NCBI GenBank assembly: GCA_965225715.1
Contig: CBDDBK010000003.1
Location: 1 to 64,000 of the forward strand
DNA length: 64,000 nt
Direction of reading: 5' to 3'
Source of the DNA: CBDDBK01 sp965225715
GTDB taxonomy: Bacteria; Bacteroidota; Bacteroidia; Cytophagales; Flammeovirgaceae
The translations under genes were made by a program, and so were the position numbers. Below are positions 9,354 to 18,517 of this stretch, piece by piece. Within the stretch, counting starts at the first letter, position 1. Each line of letters begins with the position of its first letter. The notes under the pieces are model-generated. The model saw only the letters and a list, made by a program, of their open reading frames with translations, did not search any database and had not been told where the DNA came from.

Positions 9354-9410
9354 AATACCAATAAGTTAAAACCTTTAAAAATTCTTTTTTCAAGTGACAT
9401 GACTATATTG
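9354..9410 (-). repeat. Dispersed intergenic repeat, partial copy D
   Basis: The reverse-oriented head and middle of the family (AATACCAATAAGTTAAAACC, then CTTTTTTCAAGTGACATGAC). The hairpin tail is missing. The rest of 9088-9455 shows nothing codable. Confidence 0.55.
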
Positions 9411-9455
9411 TAATTCATATTTTAAGATAATATTTTGAAGTAAAATATCATAATA

Positions 9456-10121
9456 ATGAGTTGGATAAAAATAGCTTTGAATTCTTCAATAGGTAAGAAA
9501 GTTATTGTAGCGCTTACAGGCTTATTTCTTATTACTTTTTTAATCGGACATTTAGCTGGTAATTTACAGTTATTAGCCGATAATCCAGAATTAAAGTTTA
9601 ATAAATATGCCCATTTCATGACAACCAATCCTGCCATTAAAGGACTTTCTTGGGCAACTTACATATCAATCCTTGTTCATGTATTTTATTCTTTGACATT
9701 GACATGGCATAATAAAAAAGCCAGAAAGATAAATTATGCTGTTTCTAATAATTCAAAAGCAACTTGGGCATCTAAGAATATGGCTTTACTGGGATCAATT
9801 ATTTTGCTTTTTATAGTCATTCATTTAAAAGATTTTTGGTATGAAATGCATTGGGGTGAAATTAAGGAAGATGCTGAAGGTTTTAAAAATTTATACCACA
9901 CTGTGGAGATGGCTTTCAGAAGTGGATATTATACCCTCTTTTATGTGATAGCCATGGGTTTTTTAGCTTTCCATTTGTCGCATGGTTTTAGTTCTGCTTT
10001 TCAAACTTTAGGTTTAAATCATAAAAAATACTCACCACTTATAAAGACAATAGGCTTTATATTTAGTGTTGTTGTTCCTATACTTTTTGCTTTAATACCT
10101 GTTTATTTATTTTTTACGTAA
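9456..10121 (+). CDS. sdhC: Succinate dehydrogenase cytochrome b556/b558 subunit
   Basis: 221 residues with about five membrane segments. It begins SSIGKKVIVALTGLFLITF, followed by FLIGHLAGN, and histidines suited to haem ligation occur in GHLAGN, ILVHVFYS, FIVIHLKD and LAFHLSHGF. This is the membrane anchor of the succinate:quinone reductase of Bacteroidota (SdhC/FrdC type). It would pass electrons from SdhAB to quinone and bind haem b. Unusually, sdhA and sdhB do not follow: the next gene, 21 nt on, is yajC. Confidence 0.9.
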   Translation: MSWIKIALNSSIGKKVIVALTGLFLITFLIGHLAGNLQLLADNPELKFNKYAHFMTTNPAIKGLSWATYISILVHVFYSLTLTWHNKKARKINYAVSNNSKATWASKNMALLGSIILLFIVIHLKDFWYEMHWGEIKEDAEGFKNLYHTVEMAFRSGYYTLFYVIAMGFLAFHLSHGFSSAFQTLGLNHKKYSPLIKTIGFIFSVVVPILFALIPVYLFFT

Positions 10122-10142
10122 CCAATTTAAATTAATTATTTA

Positions 10143-10475
10143 ATGTTTTTTAATACAATATTATTACAAGCAGCCAGCGGCTCTTCCTCACCTTGGCCTA
10201 ATATTCTACTCATAGCTTTGTTTATAGGTGTATTCTATTTTTTTATGATTCGTCCTCAACAAAGAAAACAAAAGAAACAAAAGTTGTTCATTAACAATCT
10301 AAAAAAAGGAGATGCCGTAGTAACTATGGGCGGTATGCACGGTAAAATATCAGAAATTGAGAATGACGATATTTTTGTTGAAATTTCTAGAGGAGTAAAG
10401 GTAAAATTTAATAAATCTGCCATATCTTCTGAAAATTCAGCAATCCTAACAAAACCTACGCAACCAAAATCATAA
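10143..10475 (+). CDS. yajC: Preprotein translocase auxiliary subunit YajC
   Basis: 110 residues with one N-terminal membrane helix (NILLIALFIGVFYFFMI), directly followed by the family hallmark RPQQRKQKKQK and by KKGDAVVTMGGMHGKISEI. YajC associates with SecDF-SecYEG in the inner membrane. Length and layout are typical. It is 21 nt downstream of sdhC and could be cotranscribed with it. Confidence 0.95.
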   Translation: MFFNTILLQAASGSSSPWPNILLIALFIGVFYFFMIRPQQRKQKKQKLFINNLKKGDAVVTMGGMHGKISEIENDDIFVEISRGVKVKFNKSAISSENSAILTKPTQPKS

Positions 10476-10496
10476 TTTTCTTCCGTTTATTTAGTC

Positions 10497-10632
10497 GGCT
10501 CTTTGGTATTGAAAGTGGACATTTCTTTTTATTTTTAGAAACTTTCATTTTCAATATCAAGAAGTTAAACTCTCCAAAAATCTTTTTTTGCAAACAAATC
10601 TACACAGCAAAATAAAATAGCAATGCTATAGT
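10497..10632 (+). repeat. Dispersed intergenic repeat, composite copy E
   Basis: Contains the tail with the ATAGC-AAT-GCTAT hairpin at the right end and a reverse-oriented head and middle (TTCAATATCAAGAAGTTAAA, then AAAATCTTTTTTTGC). Two copies therefore seem to have fused in opposite orientation. Confidence 0.55.
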
Positions 10633-10672
10633 TCAAAGGTTTTGCCTAATAAAAATAAAATTCCCTTCTGGA

Positions 10673-11485
10673 TCATCTTTGGGGGTTATTTTTTATAATT
10701 TCTTGAACTTTTTCTTCGGTGATATCAAGAGCTTTTGAAATAATAGTTGCAGAAACACCATTCTTGTAAAACCCAAGTACAGCTTTTATTTTTTCTTTTT
10801 TGAGTTCTTCACTTATTTTTTCTTTTCTCAAATAGGCTTCTTTAGCCTCAAAACGCTCTTCAGGGGTAACAGTATCGGATTCAGCCAATTCCATAGCTCT
10901 TGCGATGCCCTCATGTTTTAAATCAACATTAGGATGCTCCGGATTTTGCATAGATTCGGAAATGAGCTTCAGCCATTCCCGAATTAATACAGGCGTGTCC
11001 GAACGCAAATAATTTGGATTCAAAATAAGCATCTTATGTTTATGGAGTTTGTATTTTTCGCCACTGCCCAATCTCTGAGGGTTTAAGTCTGTTAGCAAAG
11101 CATCGCAAATAACTGGCTTTCCTTCCAAATCTTTTAAAACCGTCTGACCAGTAACAACAACAATCAAATAAACGGCTTTGGCAAAGCTATACGTTTTACT
11201 ATTCCGCTGAAGATCCAGCAGATTACCCATAAAATAATGTAAAAAACGAGGATAATTATAAGCCAAATCGACTTTTTGAATCTCTACAATTGTGCGATTT
11301 ATTTTGTCTTCGGCAAATAAATCCATTTTGAAACGAATACCCGCAATATCGGGCAATACTTTTTCAGTTTCTACCTGACTAATATCTATATCAATATTTA
11401 AAACGTCTTTGACAAAAATTTTAAACACTTCTGTATCGGTAAAAACTTTTTTAAAATAAACTTCATTACTCAGATCTAAAAGCAT
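10673..11485 (-). CDS. Rpn family recombination-promoting nuclease / PD-(D/E)XK transposase-like protein
   Basis: 270 residues. The N-terminal Rpn/PDDEXK_2 domain has NEVYFKKVFTD, the metal-site Asp in IRFKMDLFAED and the E-x-Q variant in TIVEIQKVDLAYNYPRFLHY. The C-terminus is helical and charged, ending in an HTH-like GVSATIISKALDITEEKVQEI. Family members (RpnA-E) are Mg-dependent endonucleases that raise recombination; they are numerous in Bacteroidota and are annotated as transposases, although they lack IS ends. It is flanked on both sides by dispersed repeats E and F. Two further Rpn genes in the window share the C-terminal tail type. Confidence 0.85.
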   Translation of the reverse strand: MLLDLSNEVYFKKVFTDTEVFKIFVKDVLNIDIDISQVETEKVLPDIAGIRFKMDLFAEDKINRTIVEIQKVDLAYNYPRFLHYFMGNLLDLQRNSKTYSFAKAVYLIVVVTGQTVLKDLEGKPVICDALLTDLNPQRLGSGEKYKLHKHKMLILNPNYLRSDTPVLIREWLKLISESMQNPEHPNVDLKHEGIARAMELAESDTVTPEERFEAKEAYLRKEKISEELKKEKIKAVLGFYKNGVSATIISKALDITEEKVQEIIKNNPQR

Positions 11486-11537
11486 GGTGCGGGTTTTTTA
11501 AATTTGGAAATAGAAAAATAGATATTTAATAGATTTA

Positions 11538-11627
11538 TAGTCATCAATTGAAAAAAGGATTTTTAGGGGTTTTAATTCATTGGTTTTGAAAACGTCTGTT
11601 TCCCGAAATAAAATAGCATAGCTATAA
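11538..11627 (+). repeat. Dispersed intergenic repeat, copy F
   Basis: Head ATTGAAAAAAGGATTTTTAG, middle TTCATTGGTTTTGAAAACG, and terminal hairpin ATAGC-ATA-GCTAT. Confidence 0.7.
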
Positions 11628-11657
11628 TTTAAGAGTTTATTTTCAAGCGGAACAGTT

Positions 11658-12317
11658 TTAACAAATCTTTTTTATTTCGGCGTTGCTAAATGTTTTAGAT
11701 TGACGGTCCCTTTTCAAACCTATTATAACCATAGCTTTAGCTAAGTTTTTATCCGAAATGCCTACAGCTGGAAACAGTTTAAATAAAGCGGCTCCAATCG
11801 GCAGCATAATAGCATATGCTATACCTTTTGGCTTTTTATTGCCCGTTGGGTGAATATAGCCCGGTCTGAATATATATTTTTTGGGAAAGGAGGTTTTATT
11901 CAACAGGTTTTCAGCGTGACCTTTTGCTTTAGCAAATAATATTTTGCTTTTTTCGCTGGGGTCGGCACCGCTGGCTCCAAAAAGTACAAAGGTTAAATTT
12001 GGGCTGCTTTGCTCTAAAGTATCGGTTAAGGCTTTTTGAAAACCACAGGTAATTTCCCAAAATTTTTCCTTTGATACCTGATTTTGATAAACGCCTAAAC
12101 AATGAAAACAACTATCGATGTTGGTTAAATCGGAAGATAGGGCTTTAAAATCCAGAAAATTATCATGTTCTATTTCCTTTAGTTTGTTATGTTTCAGTCC
12201 TGTTTTTCTTCTGCCAATAGAAATTACTTGTTCAACAGATGTTTCTTCTAAAAGATATTGAAGCACAAGACAACCGACCATGCCCGTAGCTCCCGTGATT
12301 AAAACTTTACGGTTCAT
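11658..12317 (-). CDS. NAD(P)-binding Rossmann-fold oxidoreductase (HTATIP2/TIP30-like)
   Basis: 219 residues. The N-terminal GATGMVG dinucleotide motif follows a short strand (KVLITGATGMVGCLV). VISIGRRKTG then supplies the arginine often used to bind NADP. The usual Tyr-x3-Lys is represented by FAKAKGHAE, with Phe replacing Tyr, so classical SDR catalysis is doubtful. The overall order, including YIFRPGYIHP, matches HTATIP2-like atypical SDRs. Substrate unknown. It is a single gene on the minus strand. Confidence 0.75.
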   Translation of the reverse strand: MNRKVLITGATGMVGCLVLQYLLEETSVEQVISIGRRKTGLKHNKLKEIEHDNFLDFKALSSDLTNIDSCFHCLGVYQNQVSKEKFWEITCGFQKALTDTLEQSSPNLTFVLFGASGADPSEKSKILFAKAKGHAENLLNKTSFPKKYIFRPGYIHPTGNKKPKGIAYAIMLPIGAALFKLFPAVGISDKNLAKAMVIIGLKRDRQSKTFSNAEIKKIC

Positions 12318-12369
12318 TTTTTTATAAAAAAAGTTAGAATATGATTAAAATATTTGTTTTTTATGGACT

Positions 12370-12870
12370 TTATTTACAAAATCCCAATTCAAAATTAGTT
12401 GCCACAACAGAATCTTTTTCGATGCTATATAAAAAATCGTATTTGCCTATTATTAGCGTGTCACCCAATAATCTTAAAACTTCAGTTTCATAGTCTAATA
12501 AAACAATCGTATCCCCTTTCTTGACATAATCCCCTGTATAAATATCACCCATTCCAAAACTGACTGAGTAAATCTCAAATTTACCACTATCTCTTAGAGC
12601 GTGTTTAGTTTTTTATTTGATGGTATAAAAGATTGATAACAAATTATATAATCGTATTTTTTGGGTTTTTTCTTTATACAGCAAAATATAATAAGTAGCT
12701 GATAATAAGACAATTGAAATTTTAGCAAGGAGATAAAAAAAACCATTTTTTATCTATTATTATTTGATTATCAACAAATTAAAAAAACTAAACACGCTCT
12801 TAGGCATCTATTTTTACCAAAGTATTGGTAATAGTGAACATTTTTATAATATTTTAAATATATAACCTAA
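12370..12870 (-). pseudogene. Hypothetical protein gene interrupted by a small inverted-repeat element
   Basis: The minus-strand frame 12370-12594 encodes LRDSGKFEIYSVSFG followed by GDYVKKGDTIVLLDY, a lipoprotein-like conserved hypothetical sequence seen in Bacteroidota. The same frame resumes beyond 12803: removing 12597-12799 plus one TTA copy joins YYQYFGKNRC to LRDSGKF without a frame change. An in-frame TAG at about 12870 with no later start codon shows that the 5' end is also gone. The gene was thus broken twice. Function unknown. Confidence 0.6.
12597..12799. mobile_element. MITE-like element (about 203 bp) with terminal inverted repeats and TTA target duplication
   Basis: Left end GAGCGTGTTTAGTTTTTT (12597-12614) and right end AAAAAACTAAACACGCTC (12782-12799) are exact reverse complements over 18 bp. 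Both sides carry TTA, which fits the 3-bp YTA-type duplication of IS5-group transposons. The inside has no ORF of note, so it would need a transposase supplied in trans. It sits inside a reading frame that can be reconstructed by removing it. Confidence 0.75.
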
Positions 12871-13080
12871 ATTTTTATTTTGTAAAAGAATATTATAACT
12901 TTTTTGTTGGCTTATCTTTTTATTTTTAATTTTGGATTCGCTTTAGATGTCTAAAATTTTAAAAATCTAAAATAATTAAATATATAATGTTGCTAAAAGA
13001 ACTATTATTTAAGCTCTAAAGAATTTTAATTTTCTCAAATTACCTAATAATAACGTTAACCAACTAAAAATTTTTATACT

Positions 13081-13170
13081 ATGCCTTGTGGGAAAAAAAG
13101 AAAAAGACATAAAATATCTACTCATAAACGTAAAAAAAGATTGAGAAAGAATCGTCATAAGAAGAAATAA
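13081..13170 (+). CDS. Small basic AURKAIP1/COX24-domain (mS38-like) ribosomal protein
   Basis: 29 residues, over half Lys or Arg: MPCGKKRKRHKIST, then HKRKKRLRKNRHKKK. This tiny protein is nearly invariant in Bacteroidota and is normally found just before the RNase G gene, as here. It carries the AURKAIP1/COX24 motif of mitochondrial mS38 and the related bacterial small-subunit proteins, so a place on the 30S subunit is likely. The gap to rng is unusually long (about 900 bp). Confidence 0.85.
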   Translation: MPCGKKRKRHKISTHKRKKRLRKNRHKKK

Positions 13171-14080
13171 GATTTTGAAATGATATTTCTCTACTGAAGC
13201 TCTATATTATATTTTAGTATAACCTTTATTTAAACTATCCCATTTTTGATAAATAATTAGAACAAATAAGAATTTAAAAAATCAAAAATTTATATTTTAA
13301 TTCTAATTTTGTGCTTATTAAGATTAGTAAGATAATGATTATGAACATTAAAAAAAATAGTTTGATAATTAGCGACAATAGATCAATAATCAGAGACTTA
13401 ATTTTTTAAAACTTAGTACATTGAAAACTAACAATTTAACATATAAAAAATTTGAAGACACCTAGTATTTTCTTCAAAATGTTCCGAACTCTTAAAAAAA
13501 GATAGACTTTTTATAATAAATATAAAATAAACAGGAAACTATTTCTTCAATCTAAATTGAACCATCATATTTCGTTTTTGAATTATTTTTAAACGAAATT
13601 TAAAAATATAAAATTAAAGCTAATACAAATACTATAGAAATATAAATAATTGGTAGTAAGATATTTGAATTAAGAAAATATATGTAAAATGTTTATCTTA
13701 AGTAAATAGATAATCTTTGCAAATAAATATAAAGTTTAGATTTATAATCAACGCATAACAAAAATAAAAATCTATATTTTGGGTTATATAGTTTTAATGT
13801 TATTTATATCACCTATATAGATGGTTACACAAAAGAAAGAACAAATTGATTTTAAAAATTGATAATAACTTATACTTTAAGAAATATTTATAGGTTAAAA
13901 GTTACTTTTAAAATTTTGATACTTTAAAGATAAATCTTTCTCCTTATACTAAAATACACTATAATCTAATCATAGATACTACCTCATTACTATTATAAAA
14001 ACATAGTATTATACGTATTGGTCAGCACTTTATGTGTTTTTTTAGACTAATTGATTTTAAACGTTAAAATAGTAAATAAA
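13171..14080. other. Long AT-rich gene-free interval
   Basis: About 910 bp with no supported ORF or recognisable RNA. It holds one strong promoter-like box (13304-13311). The stretch 13416-13490 resembles that at 20221-20295 (AGTACATTGAAAA followed by a CCGAACT motif). An unrecognised small RNA or a decayed gene is possible. Confidence 0.4.
13304..13311 (+). promoter_or_regulatory. Putative Bacteroidota -7 promoter box
   Basis: TAATTTTG matches the TAnnTTTG consensus. Its context, TCTAATTTTGTGC, is the same as upstream of tRNA-Asn at 18518. No recognised gene follows at the expected distance. Confidence 0.4.
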
Positions 14081-15727
14081 ATGAGTAATAATGAATTGAT
14101 TATAGATTCTGATCCTAACTTGTCTCGTATAGCATTAATAAAAGAAGGTAAATTGGATCAACTGCATTATGAAGATAATGTAAGCGATATAAATGTAGGT
14201 GATATTTATTTGGCACGAGTTGTTAGTGTAAAAGATGGTCTCAATGGCGCCTTTCTAAATATTGGGCAAAAACAACATGCCTTTCTACATTATACCGATC
14301 TAGGATCCCATATTAATGTCCTTAAAAAATTAGTTACTTCGATAAAGACAAAAAGAGAAGTTATTAATATCGATAATATTAATTTAAACACCCCTATTCA
14401 TAAAAGTGGAACAATATCCGATGTTCTCAAATCCGGAGATGAAATTATAGTTCAGATCCTTAAAGAACCTATACATAAAAAAGGTGCTAGGTTAAGTTGT
14501 AGTATTTCTATGGTTGGAAGCCTATTGATACTTATTCCTTTGAGTAATCAAATCAATATTTCCAAAAAAATAGTTCGACAGAGTGAAAGAAAACGCCTAC
14601 AGATTGCTATGGCTTCAGTGAAACCCGAAAATATGGGTGTCATTATTCGTACTTTGGCTGAAAATAAATCAAATGAAGAAATAGAAAAAAATCTTCAAAA
14701 CTTATTGCATAAATGGCAACAAGTTTTGAAAAATTTAAGATACATGAGAGGACCAGGAAAATTGCTTGGTGAAGATACAAGATTGAATGCTTTACTTAGA
14801 GATCTTTTGGGAGAAGGTTTAGATAGTGTAATTATTTCTTCGGAAAAAATTTATGAGCAGGTTAAAAAAAATATTGAGTCTACGGCTTCTGATTTTACTA
14901 AAATAGTCAAATTATACACAGGCAGTACTAAAATATTTGAATTCTATGGTATAGAAAAGAAAATTAAAGCTCTTTTTGGAAGACATGTTTTCTTACCAAG
15001 TGGAGGATATTTAATTATAGAGCATACTGAAGCTATGCATGTTATAGATGTTAATAGTGGACAAGTGCCAACTGGAAGTCAAGACCAAGAAACAACTGCT
15101 TTACTTGTAAATACTGAATCTGTCAAAGAAATAGCGCGCCAGTTAAGACTAAGAGATATGGGTGGGATTATTTGTATAGATCTCATTGACATGCGATTAT
15201 ATAACAATAGAGAGTTTATTTATAAGCTTATGCATAAAGAAATGAAAGCAGATAGAGCCATAAGTACTATCTTACCTATTTCTCGCTTTGGAATTATGCA
15301 AATAACTCGTCAGCGCATTCGTCCTCAATTAAATATAAGAACAAAAGAACAATGTACTTCTTGCAATGGAACGGGTTTTATAACTGCTTCAATTGTTGTT
15401 TCTGATCAAATTGAACATACTATAAATTATTTATTTATCAAACAAAACGAAAAATATTTAACCTTAAATGTTCATCCTTATTTAGCTGCTTTTTTGAAAA
15501 AAGGTTTATTTTCTATACAAATAAAATGGGCAAAAAAGTATCTAAGATGGGTTAAAATTACTACAGATAGCTCTTTAGGAATCAATAAATTTAATTTATA
15601 TGATAAAAATGGTACTCTTATTAAAATTGCTGGTGCTACTGCTAATAAAAGTAATAAAAAATCTAAAAAAATGATCCTAAAACGAAAAAAAAATTTTCGT
15701 AAGACCCCAAATAAAACAGTTTATTAA
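14081..15727 (+). CDS. rng: Ribonuclease E/G family endoribonuclease
   Basis: 548 residues from the ATG at 14081 (MSNNELIIDSD); an ATA-type start ten codons upstream is less likely. An S1 RNA-binding domain (VGDIYLARVVSVKDGLNGAF) comes first, with a Bacteroidota-style insertion after HAFLHYTDL. The DNase I-like catalytic domain has the two metal-binding aspartates in HVIDVNSGQ and CIDLIDMR. The Zn-link is CTSCNGTG. It lacks the long C-terminal scaffold of RNase E, so RNase G is the better name. It processes rRNA and turns over mRNA. The small basic ribosomal protein upstream is its usual neighbour. Confidence 0.93.
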   Translation: MSNNELIIDSDPNLSRIALIKEGKLDQLHYEDNVSDINVGDIYLARVVSVKDGLNGAFLNIGQKQHAFLHYTDLGSHINVLKKLVTSIKTKREVINIDNINLNTPIHKSGTISDVLKSGDEIIVQILKEPIHKKGARLSCSISMVGSLLILIPLSNQINISKKIVRQSERKRLQIAMASVKPENMGVIIRTLAENKSNEEIEKNLQNLLHKWQQVLKNLRYMRGPGKLLGEDTRLNALLRDLLGEGLDSVIISSEKIYEQVKKNIESTASDFTKIVKLYTGSTKIFEFYGIEKKIKALFGRHVFLPSGGYLIIEHTEAMHVIDVNSGQVPTGSQDQETTALLVNTESVKEIARQLRLRDMGGIICIDLIDMRLYNNREFIYKLMHKEMKADRAISTILPISRFGIMQITRQRIRPQLNIRTKEQCTSCNGTGFITASIVVSDQIEHTINYLFIKQNEKYLTLNVHPYLAAFLKKGLFSIQIKWAKKYLRWVKITTDSSLGINKFNLYDKNGTLIKIAGATANKSNKKSKKMILKRKKNFRKTPNKTVY

Positions 15728-15791
15728 ATTGACAAGAACGATTTTATTTTTTTGACTATTTATATACATTACCATAAACTTATATATCATT

Positions 15792-16259
15792 TTGGAAATA
15801 AAAACACTATTTTGGATTGTCACTATTTGTTCACTTATTTTTTTAGATAGTTGTAAAGTCTACGAAGAACCAACTTTCGAACGTTTAGAAAACTTAAAAG
15901 TAAGCTATGACAAAAACAACAATATAGAAATTAAAGCTGATGCTGTTTTCTTTAATCCCAATACTATTAATGCTGTTTTAAAAGAAGTTTTAGTTAATAT
16001 TCAAGTAGATTCTATTAATTTAGGAAGTTTTAATCAACAACCTAATATCTCTATCACTAAACAAGAAAGTTTTGCTGTTCCATTATTGTTTTCTATTCCT
16101 TTAGAACGCATTTATAAAAATAGTGGTGGCTTAGGTAAACTGTTGAATATGGTATCAAAAAGATCTTTAGATATTAATTATAAAGGTTATGTTAAGGTTA
16201 AAGTGTCAGGTATCACTTTTAAAATTAACATTGATCAAACTAACACTATTAAACTTTAA
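15792..16259 (+). CDS. LEA type 2 (WHy-domain) lipoprotein
   Basis: 155 residues with a TTG start. A hydrophobic signal ends in a lipobox-like LIFLDSC, so it is probably lipidated at Cys21. The mature part, with ADAVFFNPNTINAVLKEV, SFAVPLLFSIPLERIYK and a final YVKVKVSGITFKINI, has the LEA14/WHy beta-sandwich layout. Family members in Bacteroidota are exported and of unknown function. It lies 64 nt after rng and 100 nt before ilvA. Confidence 0.75.
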   Translation: MEIKTLFWIVTICSLIFLDSCKVYEEPTFERLENLKVSYDKNNNIEIKADAVFFNPNTINAVLKEVLVNIQVDSINLGSFNQQPNISITKQESFAVPLLFSIPLERIYKNSGGLGKLLNMVSKRSLDINYKGYVKVKVSGITFKINIDQTNTIKL

Positions 16260-16358
16260 AGGATCATACAATGCGGAATACTTTTGTTAAAGTTAAAAGA
16301 TTTTAAAAGCCTTTCAACTTTAAACTGTTGAAAATTAATCCCTTATTCTCTATTTAGA

Positions 16359-17639
16359 TTGAAAAGAGACCATTTACATCCACTTATTTCTGTTAAAAAA
16401 ATAATAAAGGCAAGTCATGTTCTTTACCCTATTATTAATAAAACAGACTTGGCTTATAATAAAAATTTATCAGATAAATATAGTGCTGATATTTATCTAA
16501 AACGCGAAGATTTACAAGCCATACGCTCTTATAAAATACGAGGTGCTTACAATAAAATGCAGTCTTTAGCAGATAAAGAAAAAGAACAAGGCGTGATATG
16601 TGCTAGTGCAGGCAATCATGCTCAAGGGGTTGCTTGGGCATGTAAACTTTTGAAAATACAAGGTAAAATTATTATGCCTACCACTACACCTCAACAAAAA
16701 CAACGACAAGTATTTATATTTGGAGAAGGTTATATCGAAATAAATTTATATGGTGATACTTTTGATGATGCTTATGCAAAAGCAAAACATGATGAACTTG
16801 TTGAAAACCGTATTTTTATACACCCTTTTAATGATTTATCCATTATAGAAGGGCAAGGTACTGTAGGAAAAGAAATTATAGATCAATATAATTCGCCTAA
16901 ATCTGCAATTGATTATGTATTAGTTCCGATTGGAGGTGGCGGACTTATAGCAGGTTTAGGAAGTTATATTAAACAAAGAAGCCCTAAAACAGAAATTATA
17001 GGTGTAGAGCCTTATGGTGCTGCGGCCATGAAGGCTAGTTTAGAAGCTAATAAATTAGTTTCACTTGATAAAATAGATAAATTTGTAGATGGTGCTGCTG
17101 TAAAAAAAGTAGGGCAAATTAGTTTTAATATTTGCCGACAGATTCTTAAAGAAAAAATTATTGCTGTACCTGAAGGGCTTATTTGTGCTTCTATTTTAGA
17201 TCTTTATAGCAATGAAGGTATTGTAGCTGAGCCAGCAGGTGCTTTAACTATAGCTGCCTTAGAACTTTGTAAAAGTACGATCAAAGGTAAAACTGTTATT
17301 TGTGTATTGAGTGGAAGTAATAATGATATTAGCAGACTTGAGGAAATTAAAGAACGCGCTTTATTATATAAAAAACTAAAACATTATTTCATTATCCGAT
17401 TTCCACAACGTGCCGGCGCATTACGCGAATTTTTAGATAAAGTATTGGGAAAGGATGACGATATTTTCTTGTTTGAATATACCAAAAAAACGAATAAGGA
17501 AAAGGGACCTGCTTTAGTTGGTTTAGAATTAAAAAGTGCTCACGACTATTACCCACTTATAGAAAGAATGAATAAGTATCAAATTAAATATCAAATTCTA
17601 GACGGTAAAGATGATTTATTTAATCTCCTTATTTCTTAA
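16359..17639 (+). CDS. ilvA: Threonine ammonia-lyase (threonine dehydratase)
   Basis: 426 residues, TTG start. Fold-type II PLP enzyme: the PLP lysine is in RSYKIRGAYN, the phosphate-binding loop is GGGGLIAG, and SAGNHAQG and AEPAGALTIAAL are conserved. The C-terminal ~90 residues form an ACT-like regulatory domain (FIIRFPQRAGALREFLDKVL). It converts threonine to 2-oxobutanoate, the first step to isoleucine. With an ACT domain it may respond to isoleucine. No other ilv genes are nearby. Confidence 0.93.
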   Translation: MKRDHLHPLISVKKIIKASHVLYPIINKTDLAYNKNLSDKYSADIYLKREDLQAIRSYKIRGAYNKMQSLADKEKEQGVICASAGNHAQGVAWACKLLKIQGKIIMPTTTPQQKQRQVFIFGEGYIEINLYGDTFDDAYAKAKHDELVENRIFIHPFNDLSIIEGQGTVGKEIIDQYNSPKSAIDYVLVPIGGGGLIAGLGSYIKQRSPKTEIIGVEPYGAAAMKASLEANKLVSLDKIDKFVDGAAVKKVGQISFNICRQILKEKIIAVPEGLICASILDLYSNEGIVAEPAGALTIAALELCKSTIKGKTVICVLSGSNNDISRLEEIKERALLYKKLKHYFIIRFPQRAGALREFLDKVLGKDDDIFLFEYTKKTNKEKGPALVGLELKSAHDYYPLIERMNKYQIKYQILDGKDDLFNLLIS

Positions 17640-17836
17640 CAATAATTTAGTAAATTTTGTAATAAGTCAAGTTGATTATGATCTTTATTAATTTACCTAT
17701 GGAATTTCTTTGATTTTGTAGGTTTTAGTTAAGGCTGTCAGTTAAATTTTTAAAAGTATTATTGTCAATATCTTTATAAGCTACTGAAAATAACAATACA
17801 TCAGTTTGTTTATCATTACTACTTCTTTTTGGACTT

Positions 17837-18234
17837 TTGTGGAATCGTAGCAGAGGCATTATTGTATCGGGCGCTTATTGCGGGAATGAATATGATGGGC
17901 ATAGCTTGAAAAAACTGCTAAGTAATCATGATTCTATTCATGTTTCCAAACTTGATGCCATTTATTGTGATAGGGGGTATCGGGGTGCAAAATTAGAAGG
18001 TATTGAGGTTCATATACCTGGTAATCCGAAGAAAAAAGACAGTGCCTATATGCGTTCTAAAAATCGAAATCATTTTAGATTAAGATCTGGTATAGAACCT
18101 ATTATCAGTCACTTAAAGTAAGATTTTCGTATGGGCTTCAACTATTTGAAAGGTAAGATAGCTGATGTAGTCAATGCTACAATGGCTTGCACAGCTTTTA
18201 ATTTTCAAAAATGGATGAATCTAAAAAATACTTA
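17837..18234 (+). pseudogene. IS5-type DDE transposase remnant
   Basis: The C-terminal part of a transposase: IIVSGAYCGNEYDGHSL, YCDRGYRGAKLEG (second catalytic Asp region), then RSGIEPIISHLK with the DDE glutamate. The frame stops at 18119-18121 with TAA where the family has CAA (Gln), then continues in frame as DFRMGFNYLKGKIADVVNA and ends FNFQKWMN. A single C-to-T change thus truncates it. The N-terminal half is missing. It is dead as a transposase. Confidence 0.8.
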
Positions 18235-18268
18235 AAAATTAAAAGGCAAAACCTTTTTTAAGGGATAA

Positions 18269-18364
18269 CTACGATACTTAAGAAAAGATTTTGAGCGCCA
18301 TCCTAGCACTTCCGAAGCTATGATTAAGTTATGTATGGTTAAGCTGATCATCAATAGATTATAA
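18269..18364 (+). pseudogene. Second transposase C-terminal fragment
   Basis: About 31 codons reading LRYLRKDFERHPSTSEAMIK and then VKLIINRL, the usual end of IS4/IS5-family DDE transposases (K-D-[FY]-E-x-x-P-x-[TS]-S-E-A). No start and no catalytic residues are present. It follows the previous remnant by 34 bp and appears to come from a different element. The following 180 bp up to the tRNA promoter is unassigned. Confidence 0.6.
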
Positions 18365-18517
18365 AAAACTTAAACAGTTTCTGAAATCATATTTTCTACA
18401 CCACTACCAATTTCTATTCCTAAGAGTTTAACCTATCTTATGAGGTATTTTGTTTTTGAAAAAGTAAAAAATTATAAAAAAATCATAGAAAAGTTTTTTT
18501 ATAATACCAAAAAACTC

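Noticed and set aside
11929..12111. Minus-strand 60-codon ORF within the oxidoreductase gene
   Set aside because: It is another frame of the well-supported Rossmann-fold gene at 11658-12317.
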